DNA from: Gymnorhina tibicen
Taxonomy: Eukaryota; Chordata; Aves; Passeriformes; Artamidae
Direction of reading: 5' to 3'
DNA length: 64,000 bases
Assembly: GCA_013399875.1 (NCBI GenBank)
Contig: VXAZ01002401.1
Coordinates: 1-64,000 of the forward strand
Translations under genes and position numbers: made by a program
The notes under the pieces: model-generated
Seen by the model: only the letters and a program-made list of their open reading frames with translations
The model's database searches: none
Told to the model about the DNA's origin: nothing
Shown: piece after piece, positions 39,046-57,729 of the stretch
Layout: each line of letters begins with the position of its first letter
Numbering within the stretch: position 1 is the stretch's first letter

Positions 39046-41629
39046 TACAAAGAAATCCCAAGAAAATATGGGCCTTTGAGGATGTGTGCTTTTTAAACCG
39101 CTGATGTGGCGGGTACCGTGATGAGGGCAGGAGGTGCTGGGGGCTCCAGCAGCACAGACAACGAACGTGGCACCAGGAAAAGCGAGGGGACACTGCCTCT
39201 TCCCTCATCTGCCTGCAATGAGTGAAACAAAGCTTAGGGAAAACCACAGCAGATTCTTCCTCCTTTTTTACTGCGGCAGCAAGAACGAAGGGAGCTCAGC
39301 ACACACGCGAGGGACTGAGGAGCCAACAGACACAGGCGGAGGAACGGAGGTTACAAGACTCGAGTCTGCATCCAAGGGACATCCTTCATCCATAGTTTAG
39401 GGCTATGGCAAGAGAGGCCAGGCATGAAATTCTGGGGTGATGTTAAGGCTTGCTGGAACCATCCTGAATGTAACTGTTGTTTCCCAGATATTAAGCCAGA
39501 TGAGGATCCAGAGTATTTGTGAACAATGAAGCAAAAAGTCAAATGAGGGGCAAGCAAAGCACTGCCAAATGGTAAGGGGGAAAAAAAAACCTCACTACTT
39601 TTAACTCACGATAATAACATTTTTCCTTTTTTACCGTTTTATCATTTTAATCTGGTTAGTAATATTTTTATTGACTCTTTCAGAACCCTGTCATGATTAC
39701 ATCTATTATGTGATTACTGAACACTTATATGGCATTAGTCTCCTGATTTAAAAACCTGCAAAGCTGGACCTACAAAATTTCTTGTACAGAACTAGGCTGC
39801 ATACATAATCAGCAATAAATGCACTATTTTTAGTGAAAAACACCATAAAAGGGCTACTTAACTCTAAAGAACAAATCAACAGATTGTATTTCATTGACCA
39901 GTTGATAAGCAAATATTACATCTCTACTGACATGACTGAAGTCTTGGATTACATCAGCTGAAGAAGCCCCACCATTTATTATAACAGCTGTCAGGGAACA
40001 AGTCTTGGAAATTTTAAAAGAGAGAGGAAATACCAATTTGAAAAAATAAATAGGCAAATTTTTATTACTTACAATTCCCAGCAGAAACCCAAATGTTTGG
40101 GGGTTTTTCTCAATTCTGTGACCTGAAAAATGAAAATACCTTTAAAAAAAGAAACTTACTGAAAATAAGTGAAATATAGTCAAGAAAACTGGTAAGAACG
40201 GGGTGTATCCATGAAAGGAAACGCTTCAGCATTCTCCCTGCAGGCCAGGATTTCCTCAGGAGTTTTCTTGGTGGTGGCAAATTGTTCTCAAGTGCTTTTG
40301 GCACTCAGCATTTGGCACACGACCCTTGAAATTCTGGGACCATGTAAGAAGATGCAACCCCAATTTCTCCAGTGGTGTCACACCCGCTCTGTCCAGCCCT
40401 GGATGTAGATGCTCTTCTGGACACTCAAAGTATCATTCCCATGGCAGATCCCTCCCTTACTGAATTCAGTACAGCAGTATTCAGCTGGCAATTTGTGCAT
40501 CTCTGTGCCAACCAACGTTGGGAAGAGAAAGTCCATCATGCTGCTGAATAACCCTAAAAAAATTTAGTTGTGCCAGGGAAACATGTCTAGACAAAACATT
40601 GCACCTTGGCTGCCTTCTCTCAGATGTCTTTACAACAGTCCTTGGGAGTATTGATTTTTTTCCCCATAAATTGTGTTTCCTGTTGGTTCTGGTACAATGG
40701 ACCATAGATCTCCCCAGACAGCAGTGACACCAGGGCTCCTGCTTGCTGGCCAGTTTCTCCACCCTCTCAGACAATTCAAAGGCATGATGCCCCAGCAGAA
40801 GAGATGAGCTGCTCCTCTGCCACAGAGAAATATTAGTCCTCCCTGGAAATCCTTTGAGGCTTTGGAAAAGCTTTCCCAGTAATTCACTATTTCAGGGGAG
40901 GCAACCTGGGCGCAGCACCCAGCACTGGGCAAGGGAAATGGGACCAGGTTCCTCACAAATCATCCCAAAATGTCCTGGCCCCTGGCCTCACTCACAGCCT
41001 CTGGTTCCAGGGGACAAATGCTGGAGCATCAAGAAAAAGCCTGTCAAAATACTGGTTGACCATCTGAGCAATATGGACATCTTTGATCCTTCAAGATGAT
41101 CATTCTTCAAGGAAACCTCATCTTCAGCCTGAACTGGAAATAAAACATTTGGAAAATGCAATTATTTGTGGTACCTGGATGTCACTTCGAGTTAAGTCTG
41201 TTCTGGTTTGAAAAAACCTAAATGCTCCATTCCTACTTTGACTTTATATACCATTGTCTACTATTAAATAGCTGCAACATAAAAGGATGTAATTTCCTTC
41301 TGACTCTGATAGGGTCATGTCATTCTGATAAAGTCAAAATACTCCAACTTCTGCAGGGCACTCACACTCTAGAAAGCTTCTGACAAAACACTGCTTTCCA
41401 CTGCACACGAATCCAGTCACAAAATTTTTGGCCGGCTGTGATAATCACAAACAAGCCAGGACCTGACTTCTAAAGTCCTTAATAGGGGGGAATCTCTCTT
41501 GTTAAATGCATCACTAAATTGAATTTACTGAACAATACATCCCACTGACAGCCTCCACATGTGCCAGCACAGCTTTCCAGGACTCTGCTGCAGATCTGGG
41601 TTACCTTTGGCCAACAACACAGATTTGCA
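39046..41629. other. Intergenic, no gene recognised
   Basis: The first 350 bp (39060-39400) are richer in CpG than the surrounding DNA but fall short of an island. Beyond that it is unique sequence. Short open frames on both strands lack family resemblance. Confidence 0.7.
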
Positions 41630-41895
41630 AAATCACAGAGAAGTTTCAGCTGGAAGGGACCCTGGAGATCGTCTTGGCCAACCTTGTGCTGAAAGCAGGG
41701 CCTTAGATGAGGTTATCCACAGCCCTGGCAAGCCGAGTTCTTGAGTATCTATGGCCAGGGAGATTCCACTGCTTCTCCAGGCAGTTTATCCCAGTGTCCA
41801 AGTGGTCCCAAAGCGAAGAAATTGCTTTTAAAATTCAGATAGAAGTACCCTGAAGCAACTGGTGCCTCTTCCCCTTGTCTCAGCACTGCCTCCAT
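41630..41895 (-). mobile_element. CR1 LINE 3' fragment, diverged subfamily
   Basis: The plus strand begins AATCACAGAGAAGTTTCAGC then TGGAAGGGACCCTGGAGATC, followed by degraded copies of the CR1 words for GGTTATCCACAGCC and GAAGAAATTGC. This is the reverse complement of a CR1 3' end of the GGAAGGGACC type. It is more diverged than the other copies here, so older. It lies about 1.8 kb beyond the FGFR2 poly(A) signals. The upstream limit is approximate. Confidence 0.85.
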
Positions 41896-43654
41896 CTTCT
41901 CTCTCCTCTAGCAGCCTTACAGAAAATCTGGTTAACACCTAAATCTGATAAAAGGGGATAAAAAAGAAGACTTGCTCCACAAAATCTGTTGCATTTGAGC
42001 TGCTGGTGACATTTAGGACTCGTGGCAACAAAAGCTCAGAAGTACAGACGTTTTCCCAGGCGCAGGATTGACCTGCACAAATTGTTGGAGGTAGCTTATG
42101 CTTCATCCCAACAAATTTATTACATTTACTGTGGAAAAATCAATGGGTTTTTTCTACTTATTAGATCAAATTATGCAACTACAGAACTTCCTGATTACGG
42201 AATGGACAGATGACCTTTCAAAAACAGGTGTTGGTTGGCTTTTTTCCCCCTTTGTATGGCTGGGTTTTTTTTTATGAATAGCAACTATTTACTTTTTTTT
42301 TCCCCCTCAAGTATGTTTGGCTGCTCAAAAAAATGAAAATTAAACTATAACATATTAAAGTTCCTAGGAAGCTTGCTGAAGGACTTGTCCTCTGACAATT
42401 TTTTACTTTCCCTAAACAGATGCACACCTAAAATTTCCTGGACTACAGAAAAATCTCTAAAACTCATCACTGGTTTTAACCTTCTCTGGGTGTAAATTGA
42501 TCACTTTGAGATCACTGAACCTTTCACTAAAATGATGCTCTCTAAACTTCAGGGTTCTGTGGTGGACTTTTCTCAAGGGCTTGACATGAAAACTGTAGAA
42601 CACCTCAAAGACACGAATCTAACTCTCTGAGAGCTAAAATATGAACACAGAAAAACCAAATCACCTGTTTGAAACAAAATCCGGGTAACAAATAAATTTA
42701 CATTAATTAACAGCACCTTTCCAGCACGTCTCGGCACATTTTCATCCTGTTATTTTAAAAAAGGTATCAAAGTAGTAAAGATGCACTTAAATCCATTTCA
42801 AAACAAGCAGAGCAAGATTCAAGATCTTCTGAGAGCCTTTAAAAAAATCTTAAAACCAGACACGTGGCAATAGAAACATTGTGGTTTCTGTCACAGTAGC
42901 CACTGTTGCTGCTAATAGTAATAGAGGTTGTGGGGAAAGGGAATGATGGTTTCCAGTGAAGTCAGTGGGAATTTTCCAATCAGATAATTCTTAACTGAAA
43001 ACCAGCAGTTTTTAACAGGAACTTTTTAAGGAAGTTTCTTAGGGTTGGCATGGGATTTCTAGTCAGAGTAGAAAGAGGCAAAATGGAAACAAGGAACAGT
43101 TTGGGATTTGGAGCACTTCTACAGCACGTGGTGAAGATCACATCCAACATCCCTCTCCAGGCTAACCTGCAGCAAAGTGACCCTAAAGTTCCCATTTCTG
43201 CCTCAAGCACTGGCTGTTTTGGGGAGTCTTCCTTCTGTTTCCAAGTTAAAAAAAGAAAAAAAAAATCCAACAAAAAACATTTAAACTCTTTTCATGATGC
43301 CTCTTTCCATCTGTTACGATGTTTTTTTAATGTCCCATGCAAATGGTACTCCAGCCTCTCCAGAATGAATCAGAAACCTCACTAATTAAAGGATACAGCC
43401 TAAATAAAAAGAGAACATACTTTAGGTCTACATTATGAACACTTCAAGCCGTTTTCCACCCAAGACTGTACATATGCTTACTCAAATAACCCATGCTGTT
43501 CATGAGTAGACTTTTACAAGAGAGAGGCAAAAGCATTATTCCTGAAAGGATTGCTTTGTAATACAGGATCTGTGATAAGGTCTAAAGGAAGCTTTTCTGG
43601 ACGTGTTCCATCACTTGATGTTCAGGAAACCATTTTGTATGACACAAAGGATTA
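41896..43654. other. FGFR2 3' flank, no gene recognised
   Basis: 1.76 kb of A/T-rich unique sequence directly beyond the predicted FGFR2 3' end. It contains several T-runs (about 42268-42302) and one AATAAA on the gene strand at 42116-42121. If transcripts read through the main signals, this could serve as a distal poly(A) site. Confidence 0.7.
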
Positions 43655-43675
43655 GGAAAAATAAGCTGCATGACA

Positions 43676-43681
43676 TTTATT
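43676..43681 (-). promoter_or_regulatory. FGFR2 polyadenylation signal, distal copy (AATAAA)
   Basis: AATAAA in the transcript context CAAAATAAATG, 39 bp beyond the first signal. It is followed within about 35 bp by the GU-containing stretch CCTTTGTGTCAT, suitable as a downstream element. Cleavage is expected around 43650-43665. Confidence 0.7.
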
Positions 43682-43714
43682 TTGTAATTTTAACATTAAT
43701 ATCTGTAGAAACAT

Positions 43715-43720
43715 TTTATT
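43715..43720 (-). promoter_or_regulatory. FGFR2 polyadenylation signal, upstream copy (AATAAA)
   Basis: TTTATT on the plus strand, so AATAAA in the transcript, in the context ACAATAAAATG. It lies 1.59 kb after the stop codon. The same hexamer in the same context is present near the end of mammalian FGFR2 mRNAs as I recall them. Confidence 0.7.
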
Positions 43721-44819
43721 GTCAGTACAAAAGTTAACAGATTTTAATACTTATTTTACCCAATTAAAATTATTCAAAAAAAACCCAAAAACAAAAACAA
43801 AACAAACACACCACCACATAAAACAGTGAAATTTGCATTCATATTCCATGGCCGTATCAATGCGAGTGTTCTGAAAGTAAAAATACAAGATTCTGTTAAA
43901 AAAAAAAAAAAAGATACAAACAACAGTGATATTCTAGCAGAGGCCAGTGCTACACCTACTGTTATGGAATGGTTCAGAAGGAAATACTGGAGTCAGCATG
44001 AATTAATCCCCTAAAAAGACGCTGATACTCCTATGGCAAGTTGTCATTATAAACAACTTCTCTCTTTTTAACTTAAGTTACAATAGAGGAATAAAGGCAA
44101 AAGATCCAGGCCAAAAGGTCTGGAACCCATTATCCAACTGAGGCAGGAGAATTGTAGATAATTCGATGCATGTGCAACTCAGGGTAGAAGCTCAGCTCCT
44201 TTCAGAGGAGTCTGTTCTGCTGTGGTTATAGACAAACTCATGTTTTTCCTTACATTAAGAACCTTCTTCAAAATGTTCTTCTTTTTTTTTTTTTTTTGGA
44301 GTGGAATGACTCTGCTTTTTGGCCATGGGAAACCTTGCTAAAGGGGTTAAATTGTTAAAGTGACAGGTATTGAGAATAAAAGACTTTCTTGTTAAAGGAT
44401 TTGGTTTTGATAAGAATAATCATCTGACACTGCAGTTTTTAAACACAAATAAATCAAAAGTTTAATTCCCCCAAATTAGTTATATACTGTAAATATTTCT
44501 TTTCTTAAAGATCTGAAAACTAGTAAAGTCTGAGCAATATATCTACTAGTCCTCTGTGCTGCCTGCATAGAAATGCCATTTAAATTACAAAAACACAACA
44601 ACCCTATAAACGATTAACTGTTTTGTACATTACCAATTAGTTAATAAATTAATGATATACCATTTTCCCTGAAAGCAAAGTATTTTCCACCTTTGGATGG
44701 TGAAAATTAAGAAATTCTGTGTAAGAACAGCGTTTAGCAAATAGCTGTTAAAAAAGAGACTAATTTGCTAGGTGGATTGGGACATCCATTTTTTAAATCA
44801 ATACAAAAAATAATTCATT

Positions 44820-44870
44820 GTAAATATATATAATATATATTTATACATATTTTTGAATATATTTACATAC
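44820..44870 (-). promoter_or_regulatory. AU-rich element block with a Pumilio-type site in the FGFR2 3'UTR
   Basis: An almost pure A/T block made of overlapping TATATA and ATTTA-like words. On the transcript strand it contains TGTAAATA (44860-44867), an exact match to the Pumilio consensus UGUANAUA. The same order of words occurs in mammalian FGFR2 as I remember it, which argues for conserved function. Binding is inferred. Confidence 0.45.
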
Positions 44871-45150
44871 ATCCAGCACCTATATACTGCATTTGTGCTC
44901 TGTAAGTGTGTGCCAACATATATTTTCTCCAAATATTACAAAATAAACAAGAAAGGCAGACCCAGAGTTTGCCTCAAGTCCAACTGGTCCATTGTACAAA
45001 CAAAGTCTGTTGCAGCTCACAGGAAGCCAGAAAACTGATAGCAATGGGTATCTAGACACAGCTCATAAAAATTCTTCTTTCTTGGGAACATTTAAAAGTT
45101 GCAAGTGATGAGAATCCTTACGTAGGTTCTGACCGCTTTCCTCCAAGTTG

Positions 45151-45197
45151 TTTTTCTTTTTTTTTTTTTTTTTTCCTTTTTCTTCTTTATTTTTTCC
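45151..45197 (-). repeat. A-rich tract (transcript strand) 115-160 nt after the FGFR2 stop codon
   Basis: On the plus strand this is nearly all T with a few C. The mRNA therefore reads mostly A with AAG interruptions and includes one AATAAA (45186-45191). It is a simple low-complexity tract in the 3'UTR, a likely internal-priming site for oligo-dT cDNA and possibly a weak early poly(A) site. Confidence 0.75.
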
Positions 45198-45310
45198 GTA
45201 TTTCCTATGTACAAGCAGAAACGTTAAGGTCCTGGAGGAAAAGCTTTTTGCCTCGCACGCGGTAGGTAGCCTGATGCTCTCGCCTCCCTGCCCCTCTGCG
45301 CGACCTCTGT

Positions 45311-45475
45311 TCATGTTTTCACGCTGCCGTTCATGTGCTGGTACTTGGGGAGACAAGGTTCGTAAGGCATTGGGTCGGGAGAGAACACGGAGTCGTCCCC
45401 CGAGGAACACGAGCTCCTCGTGTCGGGGTAGCTGGGCGAATACTGTTCCAGAGGTCCACTGAGGTCCAGGTACTC
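45311..45475 (-). CDS. FGFR2: FGFR2 exon 18: C-terminal signalling tail and stop codon
   Basis: Encodes residues 768-821 and the TGA at 45311-45313. The tail starts [12 protein letters not shown]769 is the docking site for the PLC-gamma SH2 domain, and Y779, Y783, Y805 and Y812 are also present. The serine-rich stretch [14 protein letters not shown] follows, and the protein ends NGSVKT. The acceptor is GCCGCAG before GAGTAC. Compared with remembered human sequence I see Q774G, Q811K, P813Q and I815M, so the changes sit at the ends and spare every tyrosine. This matches the full-length (C1-type) tail that negatively controls receptor signalling and turnover. Confidence 0.97.
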   Translation of the reverse strand, partial: EYLDLSGPLEQYSPSYPDTRSSCSSGDDSVFSPDPMPYEPCLPKYQHMNGSVKT

Positions 45476-48400
45476 CTGCGGCAAGAGGAACAAAATCCGA
45501 TTTTAGACGGCGGAGAGAGCTGACAGTAACGCGTCACCACCGCTCGGGTTTTGGGAAAGGGCAGTTTGAAAATGACGCTCACTTCTGTAAATCAACTGCA
45601 TTCAAAACTGCCTTGCTGCCTAAATACCTCATAAAACAAGGAGCTCGACTAGAGAAAGAAAAACCAAGCCAATAACACGGTATTTTCTGAAGTCCAACAT
45701 CACCAGCATTAGCTGTGTCAGTGGGAATAAACATGGCAACCACATCAAAAGAGGACTTTTCACTTGCAATGATAAAAACGAAATTTCATCCTAAATGGAA
45801 CCATTTTTCTTTAGCACATGGTAGTGATTTGGAGAGGGAAAGACGCTTCCAACTTTGTATTCCTTTGGTCACTTTGAATATCTGTTTTATATTCTGTGAT
45901 ATTAAATTTGTGTTTCAACATGCAGTGGCATACGTGCAAAAAAGATCTGAAAGAAAAACAAAATCAAATTCACACGATTTGGGTTTTTTACACTACATAT
46001 TTGTGTGTTGTGCGTCCCAGAGTAGCCATGACCAAAGCAGTCATTAAAAAAGGAAATATCATCTGCTGAATCCAAGTTTTGGGTTAAGGCTCTTTTGCTA
46101 GAAACAACAGTTTTGGCAAGAGAATAAAGTTATTTTTCCCCTTGAAATGTTCCTTCTCTTTCAACTTCTAAAGGCAGCTGCATTCATTTAAATGCAATCT
46201 CTTCATTTGCTAAACCACAAGTCATGATCATACTGACGAGACAAGTCTTCCACCTCAGTCAGTATTTTATGCTGCTGTGCTTAGGTTTGGGGTAATTTAG
46301 TCCTTTGGCTAACATTCCTTTTTTAAGTCAGAGATTCAATCATTACCATCTTACAGTTAAAAAATGGTCACCATTTTAAAAGGAGGGTGTGGAATACAAG
46401 TTTTAAAATGCTGGAAAATACAACAGGGAGCAAAAGGAGGGAGTTTGGATCTATTGATTACTGACTACCTGGCTGCCCAGGCTGTTGAAAAATCCACGAG
46501 GGTAATCCTGATACATATTTATGGATTAAAAAATCAGTCCTACATGAGTAGAAATATCATAAATAGATAGAAGAGGAAAGGATCCCTGACTCTGAAGAAA
46601 CAGGGCTTTCCCAAGAGCTAGCAGACATGGCTCCTCATATCAGAAGACTTGATGTAACTCAGATATGGATTCAGTGGTTGAAGATAGAGTCCTTACCCAG
46701 TGCCAATAGCCAGAGTCACATCAAGGCACATGAGAATCAACACCAAGTTGGTTCCTGGTGTTGACAAAGCAACACAGCCATGAGGCTGACTCCTGGTGGC
46801 TTCTGCATATGTGGGTCACAGAAACATGGGAATGAGAGTCTTTCGGGGAAAAAAACCCCACGAAAACCCATTAAAAACCCAACAAGTGATGATTCAACAT
46901 GGAAAAGAGTGAGACATTACTATTTAAGCAGAAATCATTACTTGCACAAAAGCAGAAGAGATTATTGGCTGCCCCAGCAAACGGAGCTGTTGGGTAAACC
47001 AGGCTGACCCTGTGCCAGCAGTGTGATTCCGGGGGGAAAGTGGGGGAGGATAAGCAGAAGTGTTGTCACAATGAAGCCTGAAGGACCTGCACTTCAGGAA
47101 AACCATGCAGATTACACAGAATCAGAGATCTGAAAGGCTGTGGAGGGAAACAAGACACATTGGAGTTCTCAGGAGACACTGAGATGACGAAGAGTGTTCA
47201 GGAACATGAAACGCGCTGCGAAGACAAGAGGAATAATTTGCTTTCTATGTCCAGGGTAAATAGGACAAAAGCAATATCTGATGTTGAAAGATTAGAGATT
47301 AGGAAAACAAAGCAACAGGCTGTCAGGGGGCGATGCCAAAATACAGCAGTGGAGATCTGTGAGGACAAAGTTACATAAACATCTGTCAGGCATGACAAAC
47401 GTATAGCGGGCCCTGAGATAGACCCATCAGAGGGGCTGGATGTGTTCCTAAGCTTTTTCCAGCCGTTTTTCCTATGATTGTGGTCTAAAGTAATTTACAT
47501 AACCCTAAAGGCCTTTTCAGGTTAACTTTGAGATCATTCCAGGTCTATGAGCAGTACGGAGCTGGGAAGGCACGACGGTTAAACACACGCAGAAGAGAAA
47601 GCAATATCCTTTCCCAGGCTTGGAATTGCAGCCCAGAACCTCCCTCTTGAATTTGCAAACACACGTCCAGTCCAAGCCACCCAGCACTCCGCAGTGGCAG
47701 CCAGCCCACCTCCAACTGGTCTTGTGAAATCATACACGAATTAGGCAGGAAAAGACGCAGGCAGTCCTGGATGAGGTGAAAATGGCAACAGGACACAGAG
47801 CTACATCCATGAGTCCACGGTGGGAGCATATTCCTGCCTCATCTCTGAGCCAGCCCTGAAGGTGCCACTTTTTAAAGCAAGCCTTAAAAATAGAACCCAG
47901 ATAAATTTACAGTTGCTACTGAAGGCAAAGAATCTTCTTCAACCAGATCTACTGGGCAAATTATGATCATAAAAAATGCCATCTCTTTACTCAGGTTCTC
48001 CTGTCATCTCCACTGTGTACAGGCTTTCCCAAAGCTGTTCCATAATTCATTTTTTATTTCTCTGACAATTCTAAAAAATTGGAACATAATGTTAAGGAAC
48101 CACATAAAGTGATTAAAATCTTTTTTTTTCTACAAAGTAGCAATAACAAATACAAAAATCTTGTTTTGAATTTGTCAAATCAAGTTGTTGCAACTTTCCT
48201 GTGTCACTGCTTTGTTCTTTTCTTGCTCCCATTAAACATTTCATTTCTCAGAAGTAATAGGAGTTTGTAGAATATTTCTGGGACACCAAGTATTTTCTCT
48301 CAAAAGAAATTTCCACCAAAAGAATCAACATTTCCATCCACTTGTGATTTTCCTCAAAGGTGCATGTGGTTTAGTGATAAGAGGACTGATTCCTGTGTGA

Positions 48401-49066
48401 ATACCCTAATCAGTGTGTTCCTTGCTAAAACTAATAATATCTCAGACCTCTGAAAGAACGCTCTTCAAATAAAACCTTTCTGCATTCACATATCCCAACC
48501 TGAAGCAGTGCTAGGCAGGACCTTTGGATAATTGGATGGCTGTTTGCACATCCCCCGTGGGCCCTCACTCCCTCCACAGAGAGCTATTTCAGTGAACCTA
48601 ATTCACTCTCAGACACATCATCTGAAATCTGCCACTGATGATTTCTCCTCTTCTGACCTACATAGCATGGCTGGGAATCAAACTGAGCCAGCAAATGAGA
48701 ACCACCACAAACTCCACATCTCTCCCTCACGTGCAATTCCTGCTGAAACGAAGACACTGCCCCTCAGCCTGCCACAGGCTGGCAGTCCCTCGACACTGCT
48801 ACGCTAAAAACACCCAGAGATGCAGCGAGAAATAAACAAAAACTCCTCAAAGATGTGTTTCTTTTTAGTTACATAATTCCAGGCACAATGGCAAGAGACT
48901 GATGATTTCATAGGATACATAGTTTAGCTTCGTGTAACCTCAGAGGACAATGACAAACAGAACAAGGAGTGAACTTGAGCAGGATTTCATAATTGAATAA
49001 ATTCCATCTGTCTCCTGAACCATTTGTCCCGACCAGCAGCTTATGGGGGGGAAACAATTCACCTAC
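45476..49066 (-). other. FGFR2 intron 17
   Basis: 3591 bp between exon 17 (donor GTAGGT) and the tail exon (acceptor CCGCAG). I recognise no transposon in it. The stretch from about 46.6 to 47.5 kb is purine-rich and reads unlike its surroundings, but I could not assign it to a family. The first 159 bases continue the exon 17 reading frame. An AATAAA on the gene strand at 48053-48058 lies about 850 bp past the read-through stop. Confidence 0.9.
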
Positions 49067-49172
49067 CTCATTAGTTGTGAGAGTGAGAATCCGATCCAAG
49101 TCCTCCACCAACTGTTTGAAAGTGGGTCTGTGAGAAGGCACAGCATGCCAGCAATCTCTCATCATCATATAG
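49067..49172 (-). CDS. FGFR2: FGFR2 exon 17: end of the kinase domain
   Basis: Encodes the rest of L732 through E767: [20 protein letters not shown] then [15 protein letters not shown]. The conserved tyrosine-kinase motif CWxxxPxxRPTF, which closes the C-lobe, is complete. H746 replaces the glutamine I remember in human. The acceptor is CTTGCAG before CTATATG and the donor is AATGAG before GTAGGT. The exon is 106 bp and ends in phase 0, directly before the tail exon. The reading frame stays open for 52 more codons into intron 17 before a stop at about 48908, which would replace the tail if the intron were retained. Confidence 0.97.
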
Positions 49173-57607
<8,435 letters not shown>

Positions 57608-57729
57608 CTTTCAACATCTTCACTGCCACAGTCACTGCTTCTTTTGGCCTGTCTTTGTCAATCCCCACCGCTTCGGCCATGACCACTTGCCCAAAGCAAC
57701 CTTCTCCCAGGGGTTTGCCCAGCGTCAGC
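57608..57729 (-). CDS. FGFR2: FGFR2 exon 11: glycine-rich ATP loop and catalytic lysine
   Basis: Encodes the rest of K480 through K520 and the first base of codon 521. The glycine-rich loop GEGCFGQV occupies 488-495. It includes C491, the cysteine targeted by covalent FGFR inhibitors. The ATP-binding lysine is K517 in VAVKML. The acceptor is CTCCAG before GCTGACG and the donor is AAAG before GTAAGA. The one difference from remembered human sequence is K507R, in the loop [10 protein letters not shown] between strands of the N-lobe, which should not touch the active site. At 122 bp it has the length expected for this FGFR exon. The flanking introns are 603 bp (intron 11) and 2654 bp (intron 10). 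Confidence 0.97.

Larger units (their letters stand above)
43655..45310 (-). other. FGFR2: FGFR2 3' untranslated region
   Basis: About 1.65 kb from the TGA to the predicted cleavage region, close to the length of the mammalian FGFR2 3'UTR. Read on the minus strand, much of it resembles the mammalian UTR as I remember it. Resemblance is strongest in the AU-rich block near 44.82-44.87 kb, in the stretch around 44.57-44.80 kb, and in the last 80 bases, where CAATAAAATGTTTCTACAG is followed by a second AATAAA. The first 150 bases after the stop are GC-rich and then run into an A-rich tract (45151-45197). A second A-rich run lies at 44284-44298. The exact 3' end is inferred from the signals, not observed. 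Confidence 0.85.

Noticed and set aside
46580..47540. Purine-rich stretch in intron 17 that reads like a decayed repeat or LTR
   Set aside because: No terminal repeats, primer site, target duplication or family words that I could identify. Left as unassigned intron.
48360..48410. GTGGTTTAGTGATAAGAGGA, reminiscent of a tRNA A box
   Set aside because: No B box or cloverleaf could be found downstream and no SINE body follows. Most likely chance.
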